From: an uncultured Flammeovirgaceae bacterium
GTDB taxonomy: Bacteria; Bacteroidota; Bacteroidia; Cytophagales; Cyclobacteriaceae
Direction: 5' to 3'
Length of the DNA: 33,626 nt
Assembly: GCA_937899105.1 (NCBI GenBank)
Contig: CALBPF010000279.1
Location: 1-33,626, forward strand
This document shows positions 1 through 9,418 of this stretch, piece after piece; the first letter of the stretch is position 1; each line of letters starts with the position of its first letter. Made by a program: the position numbers and the translations under genes. The notes under the pieces were generated by a model. It had not been told where the DNA came from, did not search any database, and saw only the letters and a program-made list of their open reading frames with translations.

Positions 1-99
1 GTTTAGGGTTTATGGCGTGGTGTTTAAGGTGAGGCTTGCAGCCGGTGTGGTGGCTTGGACATGTAAAGAAGCCTGAGATGAAAGACTGTCGGTTATCTG

Positions 100-131
100 T
101 TGCATAATGACCTTTAAAAATAATAAATTTG
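100..131 (+). promoter_or_regulatory. Bacteroidota-type promoter of smc
   Basis: TTG at 100-102 is followed after 21 bases by TAAATTTG at 124-131, a full match to the Bacteroidota -7 consensus TAnnTTTG with an acceptable -33 element. Transcription would begin near 138, leaving a leader of about 30 bases before the ATG at 168. The TTG at 129 lies inside the -7 element, so it cannot be the smc start if this promoter is used. Confidence 0.6.
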
Positions 132-167
132 AGCCCTTTTCATTTATTCAAACGAGGGTTCGATTCT

Positions 168-3100
168 ATGCAGCTAGCTAAGCTTGAAATCAAAGGGTTT
201 AAGAGTTTTGGTGATAAAGTTACCATTAACTTTGACGAAGGGATTACCGGTATTGTTGGCCCTAATGGCTGTGGCAAATCAAATATCGTTGATTCCATTC
301 GGTGGGTTTTGGGAGAGCAGAGTAGTAAGACTCTCCGCTCCGAGAAAATGGAAAATGTCATTTTCAATGGTACCAAGAAAAGAAAACCCACACAGCTGGC
401 AGAGGTGTCCCTAACATTTAATAATACCAAAAACCTATTACCAACAGAGTATTCGCAAGTGACTATTACCCGGCGCTACTATCGTAGCGGTGATAGTGAA
501 TACCTACTAAACGGTGTAACATGCCGACTTAAGGACATTACTAACCTGTTTCTTGACACCGGAATTGCTTCAAACAGCTATGCCATTATAGAATTAAAAA
601 TGGTGGATGACCTGCTGAATGATAAGGACAATTCAAGAAGAGGGCTTTTTGAAGAAGCCGCGGGTATCTCAAAATTCAAGAAACGAAAAAAGGAAACTCT
701 CAAGAAGCTTTCAGATACCGATGCCGATCTCGACCGGGTTGAAGACTTACTTTTCGAAATTGAAAAAAACATGAAGTCGCTGGAGCGGCAAGCGAAGCAA
801 ACCGAAAAATACTACAAACTAAAAGAAGAATATAAATCGTCAAGTGTTGATCTGGCACGATTAACTGTTGGAAATTACACTTCCAGCTATCAAAACCTGA
901 CAAAGCAAATTGAAATAGAGAACGACAAGAAAATAAACCTAAATAAGCAAGTACAAGAAAAAGAAGCAGAATTGGAAAAGGCCAAAGCCGATTTAATAAT
1001 AAAAGAAAAGACCTTGGCCGGTCGTCAAAAAGCGCTTAATGAACATGTAGCTAAAATCCGGCAATACGAGAGTGAGAAAAAAGTAAAGAGCGAGCGGCTC
1101 AGATTTTTGAATGATAAATCAGAAAATCTTAAAGATCAAATAGACCAAGACAAAAAGAGTAATGAAAGGGCTGCCTTCAGTATTGAAAGTTTAAAACAGG
1201 AAATGTCATCGGCTGACAAGCAACTTCTGGAATTAACAGCAAAACTGGAACAGCTTAAGGATGAGTACGAAAGTCAAAAGATTAAAACGAGTCAACTGCA
1301 GGAGGAAACTGATACATTAAGAAAGATCCAAAAGAACAGGCAAGAAGAAGCTTACCAGCTTAAAAAGGAGGTAGAGCTCCATGAGCTTCAACTGTCATCA
1401 CTTAAGCAGGAACTGGAACGAACTGCAACAGATAGCAGCGAGCGAAACGCCAGCCTCTTGGAATTTGAGAAAAAGGTAAATACACTTTCTCAAGAGCTTT
1501 CGGTTAAAACAAGTAAATTAGATAAGCTTAAGGTAGCTGAAAATGATCACACCAGCCGGATGGAATCCATCACTAAAACTATAGAGGTGATACGCAATGA
1601 GGCCACACAGCTCAATAGAAAATTGGATGCCCGGCAAAATGAATATAATCTGACAAAATCCCTTGTTGAAAGTCTTGAAGGTTTCCCAGAGGCCATTAAA
1701 TTCTTGAAGAAGAAGACAGACTGGAAAAAGAACGCCCCTCTCCTCTCAGATATTTTGACCTGTGATGAAGAGTATCGGGTAACTATAGAAAACTATCTTG
1801 AGCCCTTCCTTAATTATTACATTGTTGACACGGAAGCCGACGCCTATGAGGCCATTAACATTTTAAGCGAAGCCGCAAGAGGCAAGGCCAACTTTTTTAT
1901 TTTGGATAGCTTCGAGGGTTTTACACCTTCAGATACGTCTATTTACGACAGCGCTTTTCCTGCCACTGAAATAATGGAGTATGATGCTAAATACAAAAAA
2001 TTGATGGCACATATTCTGGATCGGGTGTACATGTTTGAAGGAGACTATCATGACATTCCTGGGGGAGACAATATATTTATAACCAAGAACGGTAAAGTAA
2101 CCAAGCGTAGATTCAGTATTTCCGGTGGTTCCGTAGGGCTTTTTGAAGGCAAGAAAATCGGTAGGGCAAAAAACCTGGAGAAGCTGGAAAAAGAGATAAA
2201 GACGCTTACTAAAAAGAAAATAGAAGTAGAACAAAGCCTGTCCGAAAATCAGAAGCAATTGGAGAAGCTAAGAGTCAATGAATACAAGGACGCCATCTCC
2301 AGACAGCAAGAGGAAATCAATCAGCTGAATCAGGAATATGTATCCATAAAAACGAAACAGGAGCAGTTCAATGAAATGCTGTCAGCCGCCGATGTCCGTA
2401 AAGAGGACATTTTAGCCAAAATAGACGAGCTCACAGGCCTAATATCACAAAATAAACCCCGGGCTGAAGAAGTAGAAAAAGAGCTGCAGGAGTTTGAAGC
2501 CAAACTGGCACACCTGGAAGCAGATCTTAGCGAGCAATCGAGTTTTCTTAGCGAACGTTCTTCGGCTTACAACCAGCAAAACATCTTTTTTCATCAGCAG
2601 GAAAACCGGGTAAACAGCATAGGTCAGGAGATCGATTATAAAGAAGAAGCTTTTAAACACAGCTCAGATCGTATCGAAAAAAACAAAAATGAGTTGAATG
2701 AGAATGAGCGCGAAATCAAACTTTTGTTAGAAAAGAGCGAGATCAATGACGATGAACTCATTGCTATGTACAATGAAAAAGAGGGAATTGAGGCAGGTGT
2801 AAATGAATCGGAGAAAGACTATTACTCCGCTCGTGGGCAAATTGATGAAATTGACAAAAGCGAACGGGAAATTCAGCGGTCACGGGAATCTATAGATACC
2901 CTGCTTATGGAACTTCAAAACAAACTGAATGAGACTAAGCTTGAATTAAGTTCCGTAAAGGAGCGGCTTTCCGTAGAGTTTGATGTAAATCTGGATGACT
3001 TAATGGAAGATAACGTTTCGATAGAAGCAAATGAGGAAGAGTTACGTGGTCAGGTTGAAAAGCTAAAGGAGAGACTTGAACGCATGGGCCCAATCAACCC

Positions 3101-3692
3101 CATGGCCATGGAGGCTTATAACGAGATTAAAGAACGTAATGATTTTATTACTACGCAGCGTGACGACCTATTAAAAGCAAAAGAGTCGTTATTAACCACC
3201 ATTGATGAAATAGATAGTGTTGCCAAGGAAACGTTTCTTGAAGCCTATAATAAGATCAAAACCAACTTTGTTGAAGTATTCAGAAGTCTGTTTACCGAAG
3301 AGGACGACTGCGACCTACGCTTAAGTGACCCTGAGAATCCCCTGGAGTCAAGCATAGAAATTATTGCTAAGCCAAAGGGAAAAAGGCCACTAACCATAAA
3401 TCAGCTTTCAGGTGGAGAAAAAACATTGACAGCTACATCGCTACTGTTTGCCATCTATCTTTTAAAGCCGGCGCCTTTCTGTATTTTTGATGAGGTAGAC
3501 GCGCCATTGGATGATGCTAATATTGATAAGTTCAACAATATCATAAAGACGTTCAGTCAAGACAGTCAGTTCATTATTGTTACGCATAATAAGCGTACCA
3601 TGTCCAGCACGGATATTATTTACGGCATAACCATGATCGAGCAGGGAGTTTCCAGAGTAGTGCCGGTTGATTTACGTGAGCTACAAGAATAA
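168..3692 (+). CDS. smc: Chromosome segregation protein SMC
   Basis: SMC is the ATPase that, with ScpA and ScpB, condenses and segregates the chromosome. The 1174-residue product has the full SMC layout: an N-terminal ATPase half with Walker A GPNGCGKSN at residues 31-39, a long coiled coil, a hinge at about 505-655, a second coiled coil, and a C-terminal half with the ABC signature LSGGEK near 1080 and Walker B CIFDEVDAP near 1105. Length is normal for a bacterial SMC. The ATG at 168 is preferred over the in-frame TTG at 129 because family members begin with this MQLxKLEIKGFKSF-type sequence and because 129 lies in the promoter. The gene stands alone and converges on the methyltransferase gene; scpA and scpB are not in the window. 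Confidence 0.97.
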   Translation: MQLAKLEIKGFKSFGDKVTINFDEGITGIVGPNGCGKSNIVDSIRWVLGEQSSKTLRSEKMENVIFNGTKKRKPTQLAEVSLTFNNTKNLLPTEYSQVTITRRYYRSGDSEYLLNGVTCRLKDITNLFLDTGIASNSYAIIELKMVDDLLNDKDNSRRGLFEEAAGISKFKKRKKETLKKLSDTDADLDRVEDLLFEIEKNMKSLERQAKQTEKYYKLKEEYKSSSVDLARLTVGNYTSSYQNLTKQIEIENDKKINLNKQVQEKEAELEKAKADLIIKEKTLAGRQKALNEHVAKIRQYESEKKVKSERLRFLNDKSENLKDQIDQDKKSNERAAFSIESLKQEMSSADKQLLELTAKLEQLKDEYESQKIKTSQLQEETDTLRKIQKNRQEEAYQLKKEVELHELQLSSLKQELERTATDSSERNASLLEFEKKVNTLSQELSVKTSKLDKLKVAENDHTSRMESITKTIEVIRNEATQLNRKLDARQNEYNLTKSLVESLEGFPEAIKFLKKKTDWKKNAPLLSDILTCDEEYRVTIENYLEPFLNYYIVDTEADAYEAINILSEAARGKANFFILDSFEGFTPSDTSIYDSAFPATEIMEYDAKYKKLMAHILDRVYMFEGDYHDIPGGDNIFITKNGKVTKRRFSISGGSVGLFEGKKIGRAKNLEKLEKEIKTLTKKKIEVEQSLSENQKQLEKLRVNEYKDAISRQQEEINQLNQEYVSIKTKQEQFNEMLSAADVRKEDILAKIDELTGLISQNKPRAEEVEKELQEFEAKLAHLEADLSEQSSFLSERSSAYNQQNIFFHQQENRVNSIGQEIDYKEEAFKHSSDRIEKNKNELNENEREIKLLLEKSEINDDELIAMYNEKEGIEAGVNESEKDYYSARGQIDEIDKSEREIQRSRESIDTLLMELQNKLNETKLELSSVKERLSVEFDVNLDDLMEDNVSIEANEEELRGQVEKLKERLERMGPINPMAMEAYNEIKERNDFITTQRDDLLKAKESLLTTIDEIDSVAKETFLEAYNKIKTNFVEVFRSLFTEEDDCDLRLSDPENPLESSIEIIAKPKGKRPLTINQLSGGEKTLTATSLLFAIYLLKPAPFCIFDEVDAPLDDANIDKFNNIIKTFSQDSQFIIVTHNKRTMSSTDIIYGITMIEQGVSRVVPVDLRELQE

Positions 3693-3760
3693 TTTTCTTA
3701 CCCGGATCCTCAAAAATAGTATGATAACTTGATGAAGGGCAACTACCTTCAATACCAGAG

Positions 3761-4498
3761 CTAGGTAACTCTTGACACGTTATCACAGATAACAGCAGCG
3801 GCCACACCCACATTCAAAGATTCTGCTGCTTCTCCTCTTCGGGAAATACTAATTTTCCTGGAAATATAGGGTTCAAGTTCCTTTGAAATGCCGTTAGACT
3901 CATTTCCCAAAACAATAATACCTTCCTTTTCAAAATACGTTTTATGAATATTCTCCCCTTTCATATAGGTTCCGTAAATGGTGAGTTGGACAGACTTCAA
4001 ATATTCTGGCAAGTAAGTATAGAACAATTCCACTCGAGTAAAAGAGCCCTTAGAAGCTGAGACCACCTTTGGGTTATAAAAATCTGCGGTCTCACCAGAG
4101 GCGATAATTTTCTTAATGCCATACCAATCTGCCACTCTAATAATCGTTCCTAAGTTACCGGGATCATTGATACCATCAAGCGCCAGGACATATTCCGAGT
4201 CAACTGAAACAGCAGTATTTGGCTTTATTTCTACAATTGCTAGTGCGCTGTTATTTGACTTAAAATTGCCAAGGGATGAGAGCTCGCGCTGTGTAGCATT
4301 GATAATGTCAACCGATTTAAGCCGGTTTTGATGCTTATGTTGAAACTCTGGGGTAGCTACTATTTGTTGCACTTTATAGGACGATTGTAACACTTCGAGG
4401 ACACTTTTTTCACCCTCAACTATGAAGCGTTGCTCAATCTTCCTGTATTTTTTTAATTGTAGTGATTTAATGAACTTCGTGACTGTTCTTGATACCAT
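3761..4498 (-). CDS. SpoU/TrmH-family RNA 2'-O-methyltransferase
   Basis: Predicted S-adenosylmethionine-dependent enzyme that methylates the ribose 2'-hydroxyl of a tRNA or rRNA nucleotide. The 245-residue protein has a small N-terminal substrate-binding region (FIVEGEKSV near residues 25-33) and a C-terminal SPOUT knot domain with the three family motifs: DPGNLGTIIR, GNESNGIS, and SLNVGVAAAV near the C-terminus. The N-terminus (KFIKSLQLKKYRK) agrees with the start I know for Bacteroidota homologues, so the ATG at 4496-4498 is probably right. It resembles the RlmB/TrmH group, but the exact RNA target cannot be told from sequence. It converges with smc (68 bases apart) and its start is six bases from the divergent tamL start. 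Confidence 0.9.
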   Translation of the reverse strand: MVSRTVTKFIKSLQLKKYRKIEQRFIVEGEKSVLEVLQSSYKVQQIVATPEFQHKHQNRLKSVDIINATQRELSSLGNFKSNNSALAIVEIKPNTAVSVDSEYVLALDGINDPGNLGTIIRVADWYGIKKIIASGETADFYNPKVVSASKGSFTRVELFYTYLPEYLKSVQLTIYGTYMKGENIHKTYFEKEGIIVLGNESNGISKELEPYISRKISISRRGEAAESLNVGVAAAVICDNVSRVT

Positions 4499-4504
4499 AA
4501 TTTT

Positions 4505-6943
4505 TTGACGATAGTGAGATTAATTCTCCGTTCTCCTCTCATTCCTTTACTATCACTCCTTTTAAGTAGCTGCCTGGGCACTAAATACCTAAAAGAAGAT
4601 CAAAAACTTCTGTATAAACAAAAAATTAATGCTCCTAAACCGATAGACACCGAAGAGCTATCGGAATTTTATCAACAACAACCCAACAGAAGGTTTCCCT
4701 TAATACCTTTTTCTCCTTACGTGTGGTTTTATTACCATGGCGTAAAGCGGTATTCCACTGAAAAGTATAACGGAAAAAAAGATAATATACGAGAACACTA
4801 CCGCAAGAAAATCAGTGTGCTGGACTCGTCAAAAGCTAAGAAAATAAGGCGCTTGACAAGAAAGCGCGACAAAAAAATAGCCCGTCAGGATAAAAACATA
4901 GAAGAGGGTAACGTATGGATGCGCTGGGGCGAACCGGTTACTGTTTATAATTCAGCCTCCACAGCTGAAAATATTAAGAAGTTTAACCTTTATTTATTCA
5001 GCAAAGGCTATTTCAAAGCCAGGATAGATACTACTATAAAACGTCTGAAAAAAAGGGTAATAACAAGTTACCAGATAACTCCAAACCGCCCGTATATCAT
5101 AGACACACTATTTACTCAAACACAGGATTCAACAATACTTGGGCTATTGGAAGCAAATGCGGAGGGCAGTTTTCTTAAAAAAGGTGATAACTACGATCAA
5201 AGTATTATCACAAAGGAGAGAAATCGGATTGATGAACTTCTGAAAGACAACGGTTATTTCGATTTTAGCAAGCAATACATAACATTTGATGTAGATACTG
5301 CCTTCAACGGTTCATCCAATGTAGGTATACAAACACGCATTAGCGATCCTATATCTCGCGGATACCACAAAATATTTCATATTGATTCGATCAACTTTGT
5401 AAGTGATGCTAACCTGAAAGTACTTCCCGATTCACTACGGTTAAATGAAGAATTTGACGGAATTAATTATCGTTACTTCCAACGGACGTATAATAAAAAA
5501 GTGTTGGGGAGGCGCGTTTTCATTGAAAAAGACAGCCTTTATAGCAAGTCAAATACTTTCGCCACTCAACGGCAGCTGGCTAACCTTGATATGTTTCGGT
5601 TTATAAACATCAATTATGATTCTACCGGAGGTTCATTGGTAGCCAACATTTATACGAGTCCTCTGAGTCGTTACCAATGGTCTAACGAAATTGGCATAAA
5701 CGTAACACAAGGTTTTCCAGGCCCATTCTATAATCTATCCTTCAAGAAAAGAAATGTATTTAAAGGAATGGAAACATTGGACCTTAGCGGCAGGATAGGA
5801 ATAGAGGGTGTAGCGCCTGCTACCGAAATTGATGATATTTACACAAGTATTGAGGCCGGAGCAAATGCCACGATTACCTTCCCACAGTTCGTACTGCCAA
5901 TAAGCGCTACAGCCAAGGAACGTTTAGGTAAAATAAACCCGAAGACGAGGCTTATAGCCGGTTTTGCCTATACTCAAAGGCCTGAATACACGCGTGAAAA
6001 CTTCAATTTCTCCAATACCTATTCATGGCAGAACAAAAAAGGCACCCTTTATCAGGTGGCTCTAACCGATGTTAGTATCATTAACTCCGATATTACTGAT
6101 AGTGACTTTCAGGATCGTTTGGATGAACTAGAAAGTCAAGGAAACCGATTAATAAACTCTTTTGAGCCGTCCTTTGTAAGTAGTACCTATTTAAATGTAG
6201 CGTGGAATAAAAATTCCTATGGTCTTAGTCAAAGCAACTCTTCTTTCTTCAGCATATTTCTAGAAAGTGGTGGTACAATATTAAATTTTGTGGATCCGAA
6301 AATTATTGAAAACGAAGGTTTGGAAGCATATCAGTTTCTGAAATTCAATTTTGATTATCGTAAAACCAGACCACTTAATCCTAATACTACTTTAGCCTAC
6401 CGAATAAATGCAGGTATCGCTAAGCCTTATAGCAGTAATGGAGTCCTACCCTATGAAAAGTATTTCTTTGCGGGGGGTAGCAACGGCATTAGGGCCTGGA
6501 GGCCAAGGCGCCTCGGTCCGGGGTCCTATACACCACTGGACTCCACAGAAACCGGGGTGTTGGTAAATTATGATTTCGAGCAGCAGGGTGAAATTCTTAT
6601 TGAAGGCAGCGTGGAGTTGAGAAAGAATTTAGTCGGCTTTATAGACTACGCTCTTTTCTTTGATTTTGGCAATATTTGGACTATTGAAAATGACAATTCC
6701 AGACCGGGATCACAATTTGAAGTAGATAGATTCTTTAAGGAAATAGCCCTGAGCGGCGGGTTGGGTTTGCGCTTTGATTTTTCTTTCCTGGTATTAAGGC
6801 TCGATGCGGGGGTTAAGCTATATGATCCGGCCAGACCTATAGAAAGACGGTTTATACTGTCCAAGGATTTTTACGAGGCCCCATTTACAGCTGAGGCTTC
6901 AGAACCCGTAGTTTTTAATATCGGAATTGGGTATCCGTTCTGA
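4505..6943 (+). CDS. tamL: TamL-type outer-membrane lipoprotein of the TamA/BamA (Omp85) family
   Basis: Predicted outer-membrane Omp85 protein acting with TamB in envelope assembly or lipid transfer; in Bacteroidota this TamA homologue is a lipoprotein called TamL. The 812-residue product has a lipoprotein signal with lipobox LSSC (Cys23), POTRA-like sequence in the first half and a C-terminal beta-barrel. The barrel carries the Omp85 loop-6 type motif FFAGGSNGIRAW. The start is TTG at 4505, or GTG at 4514, which keeps the whole signal peptide; no ATG lies upstream of the lipobox. The gene is divergent from the methyltransferase gene and converges on the SDR gene with three bases between stops. 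tamB is not in the window. BamA itself is a less likely identity because of the lipobox. Confidence 0.85.
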   Translation: MTIVRLILRSPLIPLLSLLLSSCLGTKYLKEDQKLLYKQKINAPKPIDTEELSEFYQQQPNRRFPLIPFSPYVWFYYHGVKRYSTEKYNGKKDNIREHYRKKISVLDSSKAKKIRRLTRKRDKKIARQDKNIEEGNVWMRWGEPVTVYNSASTAENIKKFNLYLFSKGYFKARIDTTIKRLKKRVITSYQITPNRPYIIDTLFTQTQDSTILGLLEANAEGSFLKKGDNYDQSIITKERNRIDELLKDNGYFDFSKQYITFDVDTAFNGSSNVGIQTRISDPISRGYHKIFHIDSINFVSDANLKVLPDSLRLNEEFDGINYRYFQRTYNKKVLGRRVFIEKDSLYSKSNTFATQRQLANLDMFRFININYDSTGGSLVANIYTSPLSRYQWSNEIGINVTQGFPGPFYNLSFKKRNVFKGMETLDLSGRIGIEGVAPATEIDDIYTSIEAGANATITFPQFVLPISATAKERLGKINPKTRLIAGFAYTQRPEYTRENFNFSNTYSWQNKKGTLYQVALTDVSIINSDITDSDFQDRLDELESQGNRLINSFEPSFVSSTYLNVAWNKNSYGLSQSNSSFFSIFLESGGTILNFVDPKIIENEGLEAYQFLKFNFDYRKTRPLNPNTTLAYRINAGIAKPYSSNGVLPYEKYFFAGGSNGIRAWRPRRLGPGSYTPLDSTETGVLVNYDFEQQGEILIEGSVELRKNLVGFIDYALFFDFGNIWTIENDNSRPGSQFEVDRFFKEIALSGGLGLRFDFSFLVLRLDAGVKLYDPARPIERRFILSKDFYEAPFTAEASEPVVFNIGIGYPF

Positions 6944-6946
6944 CGC

Positions 6947-7651
6947 TTAAATGTCACCCAACTGAGGTCGCATAACCAACTCTTCAATTACAGTGCGGTC
7001 AGACATCGTATAAGCTCCCCATACTGCAAGCGCCACATCTTCACTTTTCATGAACCTCTCTTCCGGTAGCTCCGCTTCTTCCCAGCTTGCCGTTAGCGTA
7101 GCGCCCGGAAGAATAGCCGTAACCCTGATATCAAAGGCTTTCATTTCTTCACGCAGCACCTTTGACATACCTAGCATGGCAAATTTTGAAATACAATACG
7201 ATCCACCGTTTATATAAGGTATAATAGATGCTGTGGAGCACATATTAAAAATATGACCCTTCCTTCTCATTTTCATATCATTAATAAAAGCTCTCGTTGT
7301 TCGGTAAGCGCTATACAGATTAGTTTCAATCATACTTTCTAGCACTCCGTCCTCTTCTTCATTTATGGCGCCGGGAATAAAAAAACCTGCATTGTTAACT
7401 AGTATATCAATGTCCGTGAAGTTTTCTTTCACCTTTGTAAGGAATCTTGACAGCTCTTCTTTTTTGGATACGTCAGCCACGGAAGTAATTACCCGTACCG
7501 AATACTGTTTTGATATATCACGTTCAAGTTTTTGGAGGTCTTGTTCGTTTCTGGCACATGTGGCTATATTGAAACCTTCAGAGGCAAATTTCTCTATAAT
7601 TGCCCTTCCTATACCCTTTGTACCTCCGGTGACGACGATATTTTTTTTCAT
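6947..7651 (-). CDS. Short-chain dehydrogenase/reductase (SDR)
   Basis: Predicted NAD(P)-dependent oxidoreductase of the classical SDR fold, 234 residues. The nucleotide-binding motif TGGTKGIG lies at residues 8-15, NNAG at 86-89, Asn111, the catalytic Ser at 139 or 142, and YCISK with Tyr152 and Lys156. The presence of all catalytic residues predicts an active enzyme. Substrate cannot be inferred: the family covers fatty-acid, sugar and sepiapterin-type reductions, and neighbours give no pathway. It resembles YdfG or 3-ketoacyl-ACP-reductase-like proteins. It is transcribed alone, divergent from mlaE and convergent with tamL. Confidence 0.9.
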   Translation of the reverse strand: MKKNIVVTGGTKGIGRAIIEKFASEGFNIATCARNEQDLQKLERDISKQYSVRVITSVADVSKKEELSRFLTKVKENFTDIDILVNNAGFFIPGAINEEEDGVLESMIETNLYSAYRTTRAFINDMKMRRKGHIFNMCSTASIIPYINGGSYCISKFAMLGMSKVLREEMKAFDIRVTAILPGATLTASWEEAELPEERFMKSEDVALAVWGAYTMSDRTVIEELVMRPQLGDI

Positions 7652-7670
7652 ATAAAAATCTATTTATGGC

Positions 7671-7701
7671 GAAAATTATCATTAATTGATTTTCTGAACA
7701 A
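7671..7701 (-). promoter_or_regulatory. Possible promoter of the SDR gene
   Basis: Read on the minus strand, TTG (7701-7699) is followed after 20 bases by TAATTTTC (7678-7671), one mismatch from TAnnTTTG. It would give a leader of about 13 bases before the ATG at 7651. The mismatch in the -7 element and the AT-rich setting make this only a candidate. No comparable site was found for mlaE in the same 116-base divergent gap. Confidence 0.3.
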
Positions 7702-7767
7702 CTAAGATATGCTCATTACACAATTAGGATAATGAAGAGCAAAACATATCTCTTATATTAGTGGCCG

Positions 7768-8499
7768 ATGGAAGCGTTAGGTAAGTATTTCCTATTTCTT
7801 GGCAAGCTTCTCGTTAACCGAGAGTCATTTGGTACTTACGTTAAACTAGTGATTGACGAGTGCATGGCCATTGGCATAAATTCCATATTTCTCGTTTCAC
7901 TGGTATCTTTCTTCATGGGAGCTGTTACTACCATTCAAACGGCCTACAACCTTGTCAGCCCTTTGATCCCAGACTATGTTATTTCCTTAGTAGTGCGAGA
8001 TATGACCATTTTAGAGTTAGCGCCCACGATCATAGGGGTCATTTATGCCGGTAAGGTAGGATCTAGTATGGCCAGTGGTTTGGGTACAATGCGAATAAGT
8101 GAACAAATAGATGCGCTGGAGGTAATGGGAATTAACTCTACCAGCTATCTGGTTTTGCCTAAACTCCTGGGCTCATTGTTTATGTATCCATTATTGGTAA
8201 TACTAGCAGGGCTTTTATCTATTGTAGGAGGTTACCTGGCTGGTCAACTAACAGGTGTGATAACACCCACTGAATACGTTTACGGTATTCGGTTTGAGTT
8301 TAACCCATACATGGTAACTTTTGCTATGATAAAATCATTTGTCTTTGCTTTTCTTGTAGCTACAATTTCTTCCTTTAAAGGGTATTATACCACGGGCGGG
8401 GCCGTAGAAGTAGGTAAGGCAAGTACATCTGCGGTTACGCAAAGTGTAATTGCTATACTCACCGCCGACTATTTGTTGGCGCAACTTTTACTGAAATGA
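7768..8499 (+). CDS. mlaE: MlaE-family phospholipid ABC transporter permease
   Basis: Inner-membrane permease of the Mla/MCE-type system that moves phospholipid between the inner and outer membranes. The 243-residue protein consists largely of hydrophobic helices and contains the MlaE hallmark EQIDALEVMG in its central part, preceded by GKVGSSMASGLGTM. Length is close to the usual 250-260. Its last four bases overlap the start of mlaF (ATGA), so the two are translationally coupled and the products should form one complex. The MCE-domain partner MlaD, which completes the transporter in other bacteria, is not beside this pair. Confidence 0.93.
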   Translation: MEALGKYFLFLGKLLVNRESFGTYVKLVIDECMAIGINSIFLVSLVSFFMGAVTTIQTAYNLVSPLIPDYVISLVVRDMTILELAPTIIGVIYAGKVGSSMASGLGTMRISEQIDALEVMGINSTSYLVLPKLLGSLFMYPLLVILAGLLSIVGGYLAGQLTGVITPTEYVYGIRFEFNPYMVTFAMIKSFVFAFLVATISSFKGYYTTGGAVEVGKASTSAVTQSVIAILTADYLLAQLLLK

Positions 8500-9239
8500 T
8501 AAAAATTGAAAACATTCATAAATCATTTCAGGGTAAGACCATACTCAACGGAATAAGCGGTGTTTTCGAGCAGGGTAAGCCCAACTTAATTATAGGCGCC
8601 AGTGGCACCGGAAAAAGCGTTCTTCTAAAATGCATAGTAGGGCTCATTGCTCCGGACGAAGGGCATATCTATTATGGCGATAAGGAGTTTACCAATGCAT
8701 CCAGGGATACAAAAACCGAAATCCGTAGAGAAATAGGTATGTTATTTCAAGGCGGCGCCTTATTTGATTCAAAAACGGTAGAAGAAAATGTGATGTTTCC
8801 CCTCGATGTGCTCACCAAAATGCCTCCTGAAGAAAAAATTGATAGAGTAAACTTTTGCTTAAAACGTGTGGGGCTTGAAGGTCAAAACAAAAAAATGCCC
8901 TCAGAAATAAGCGGTGGCATGCAAAAGCGAGTGGGCATAGCCAGAGCCATAGTCAATAATTCTCATTTTCTGTTCTGTGACGAGCCTAACAGTGGATTGG
9001 ACCCTCAAACATCAATCTTAATTGATGATTTGATCCTTGAAATTACAGAGGAGTTTAATATAACCACATTGGTAGTAACACATGACATGAATTCAGTCCT
9101 TGGAATTGGCAGTAAAATCATGTTTTTATATGAAGGAATCAAATGCTGGGAGGGAACCAAAGATGAGATAACGGATTCCGGGGTAACAGAATTTGATGAT
9201 TTCGTTTTTGCCAATAAAGTAATGCAGCGATTGCGATAA
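8496..9239 (+). CDS. mlaF: MlaF-family phospholipid ABC transporter ATPase
   Basis: Cytoplasmic ATPase that powers the MlaE permease. The 247-residue protein has Walker A GASGTGKS (34-41), Q-loop Gln85, signature ISGGMQKR (138-145), Walker B LFCDEP (159-164) followed by NSGLDP, and the H-loop THDM near residue 200, so it should be catalytically active. The SGGM form of the signature is typical of the MlaF branch of ABC ATPases. The gene starts inside the end of mlaE (four-base ATGA overlap) and is followed after eight bases by a small membrane-protein gene on the same strand. Confidence 0.94.
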   Translation: MIKIENIHKSFQGKTILNGISGVFEQGKPNLIIGASGTGKSVLLKCIVGLIAPDEGHIYYGDKEFTNASRDTKTEIRREIGMLFQGGALFDSKTVEENVMFPLDVLTKMPPEEKIDRVNFCLKRVGLEGQNKKMPSEISGGMQKRVGIARAIVNNSHFLFCDEPNSGLDPQTSILIDDLILEITEEFNITTLVVTHDMNSVLGIGSKIMFLYEGIKCWEGTKDEITDSGVTEFDDFVFANKVMQRLR

Positions 9240-9247
9240 TTAATATC

Positions 9248-9418
9248 ATGATAATAAAAAAAATATTTGGGCTCGTTTACATTTCGTTTGCCTTATGGTA
9301 TGCCTACATCCGTAGGGATTTCATCCTTGGCTATCCCGCCATGAATTTCGACTATATTTCTTCCATATTGATCCCTTTAGGGTTAATAGCGTTAGGGATA
9401 TTCAGGATTAGGAAGTAA
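9248..9418 (+). CDS. Small two-helix membrane protein after mlaF
   Basis: I do not recognise this 56-residue product. It starts at ATG 9248, eight bases after the mlaF stop, and ends at TAA 9416-9418, immediately beside the stop codon of the convergent outer-membrane protein gene. It has a hydrophobic segment at about residues 6-20, a short polar link containing YIRRD, a second hydrophobic segment at about 37-52, and a basic end FRIRK. The composition is that of a real small membrane protein. Its place after mlaEF suggests co-transcription and perhaps a link to lipid transport, but this is inference; no conserved motif was recognised. Confidence 0.55.
   Translation: MIIKKIFGLVYISFALWYAYIRRDFILGYPAMNFDYISSILIPLGLIALGIFRIRK

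Noticed and set aside
2..76. Open frame of 24 codons at the left edge, a possible gene end
   Set aside because: Too short to recognise and cut by the window edge; no supporting motif. The sequence to the left is needed.
129..167. Longer smc start at TTG 129
   Set aside because: The codon lies within the -7 promoter element and the 13 added residues do not match the SMC N-terminus.
3733..3751. Inverted repeat TGAAGG/CCTTCA between smc and the methyltransferase gene
   Set aside because: It lies where a bidirectional terminator is expected, but the stem has only six pairs and no T-run follows on either strand.
7754..7761. TATATTAG as a -7 element for mlaE
   Set aside because: One mismatch in the -7 element, no TTG at a suitable distance upstream, and it would leave only a few bases before the mlaE ATG.
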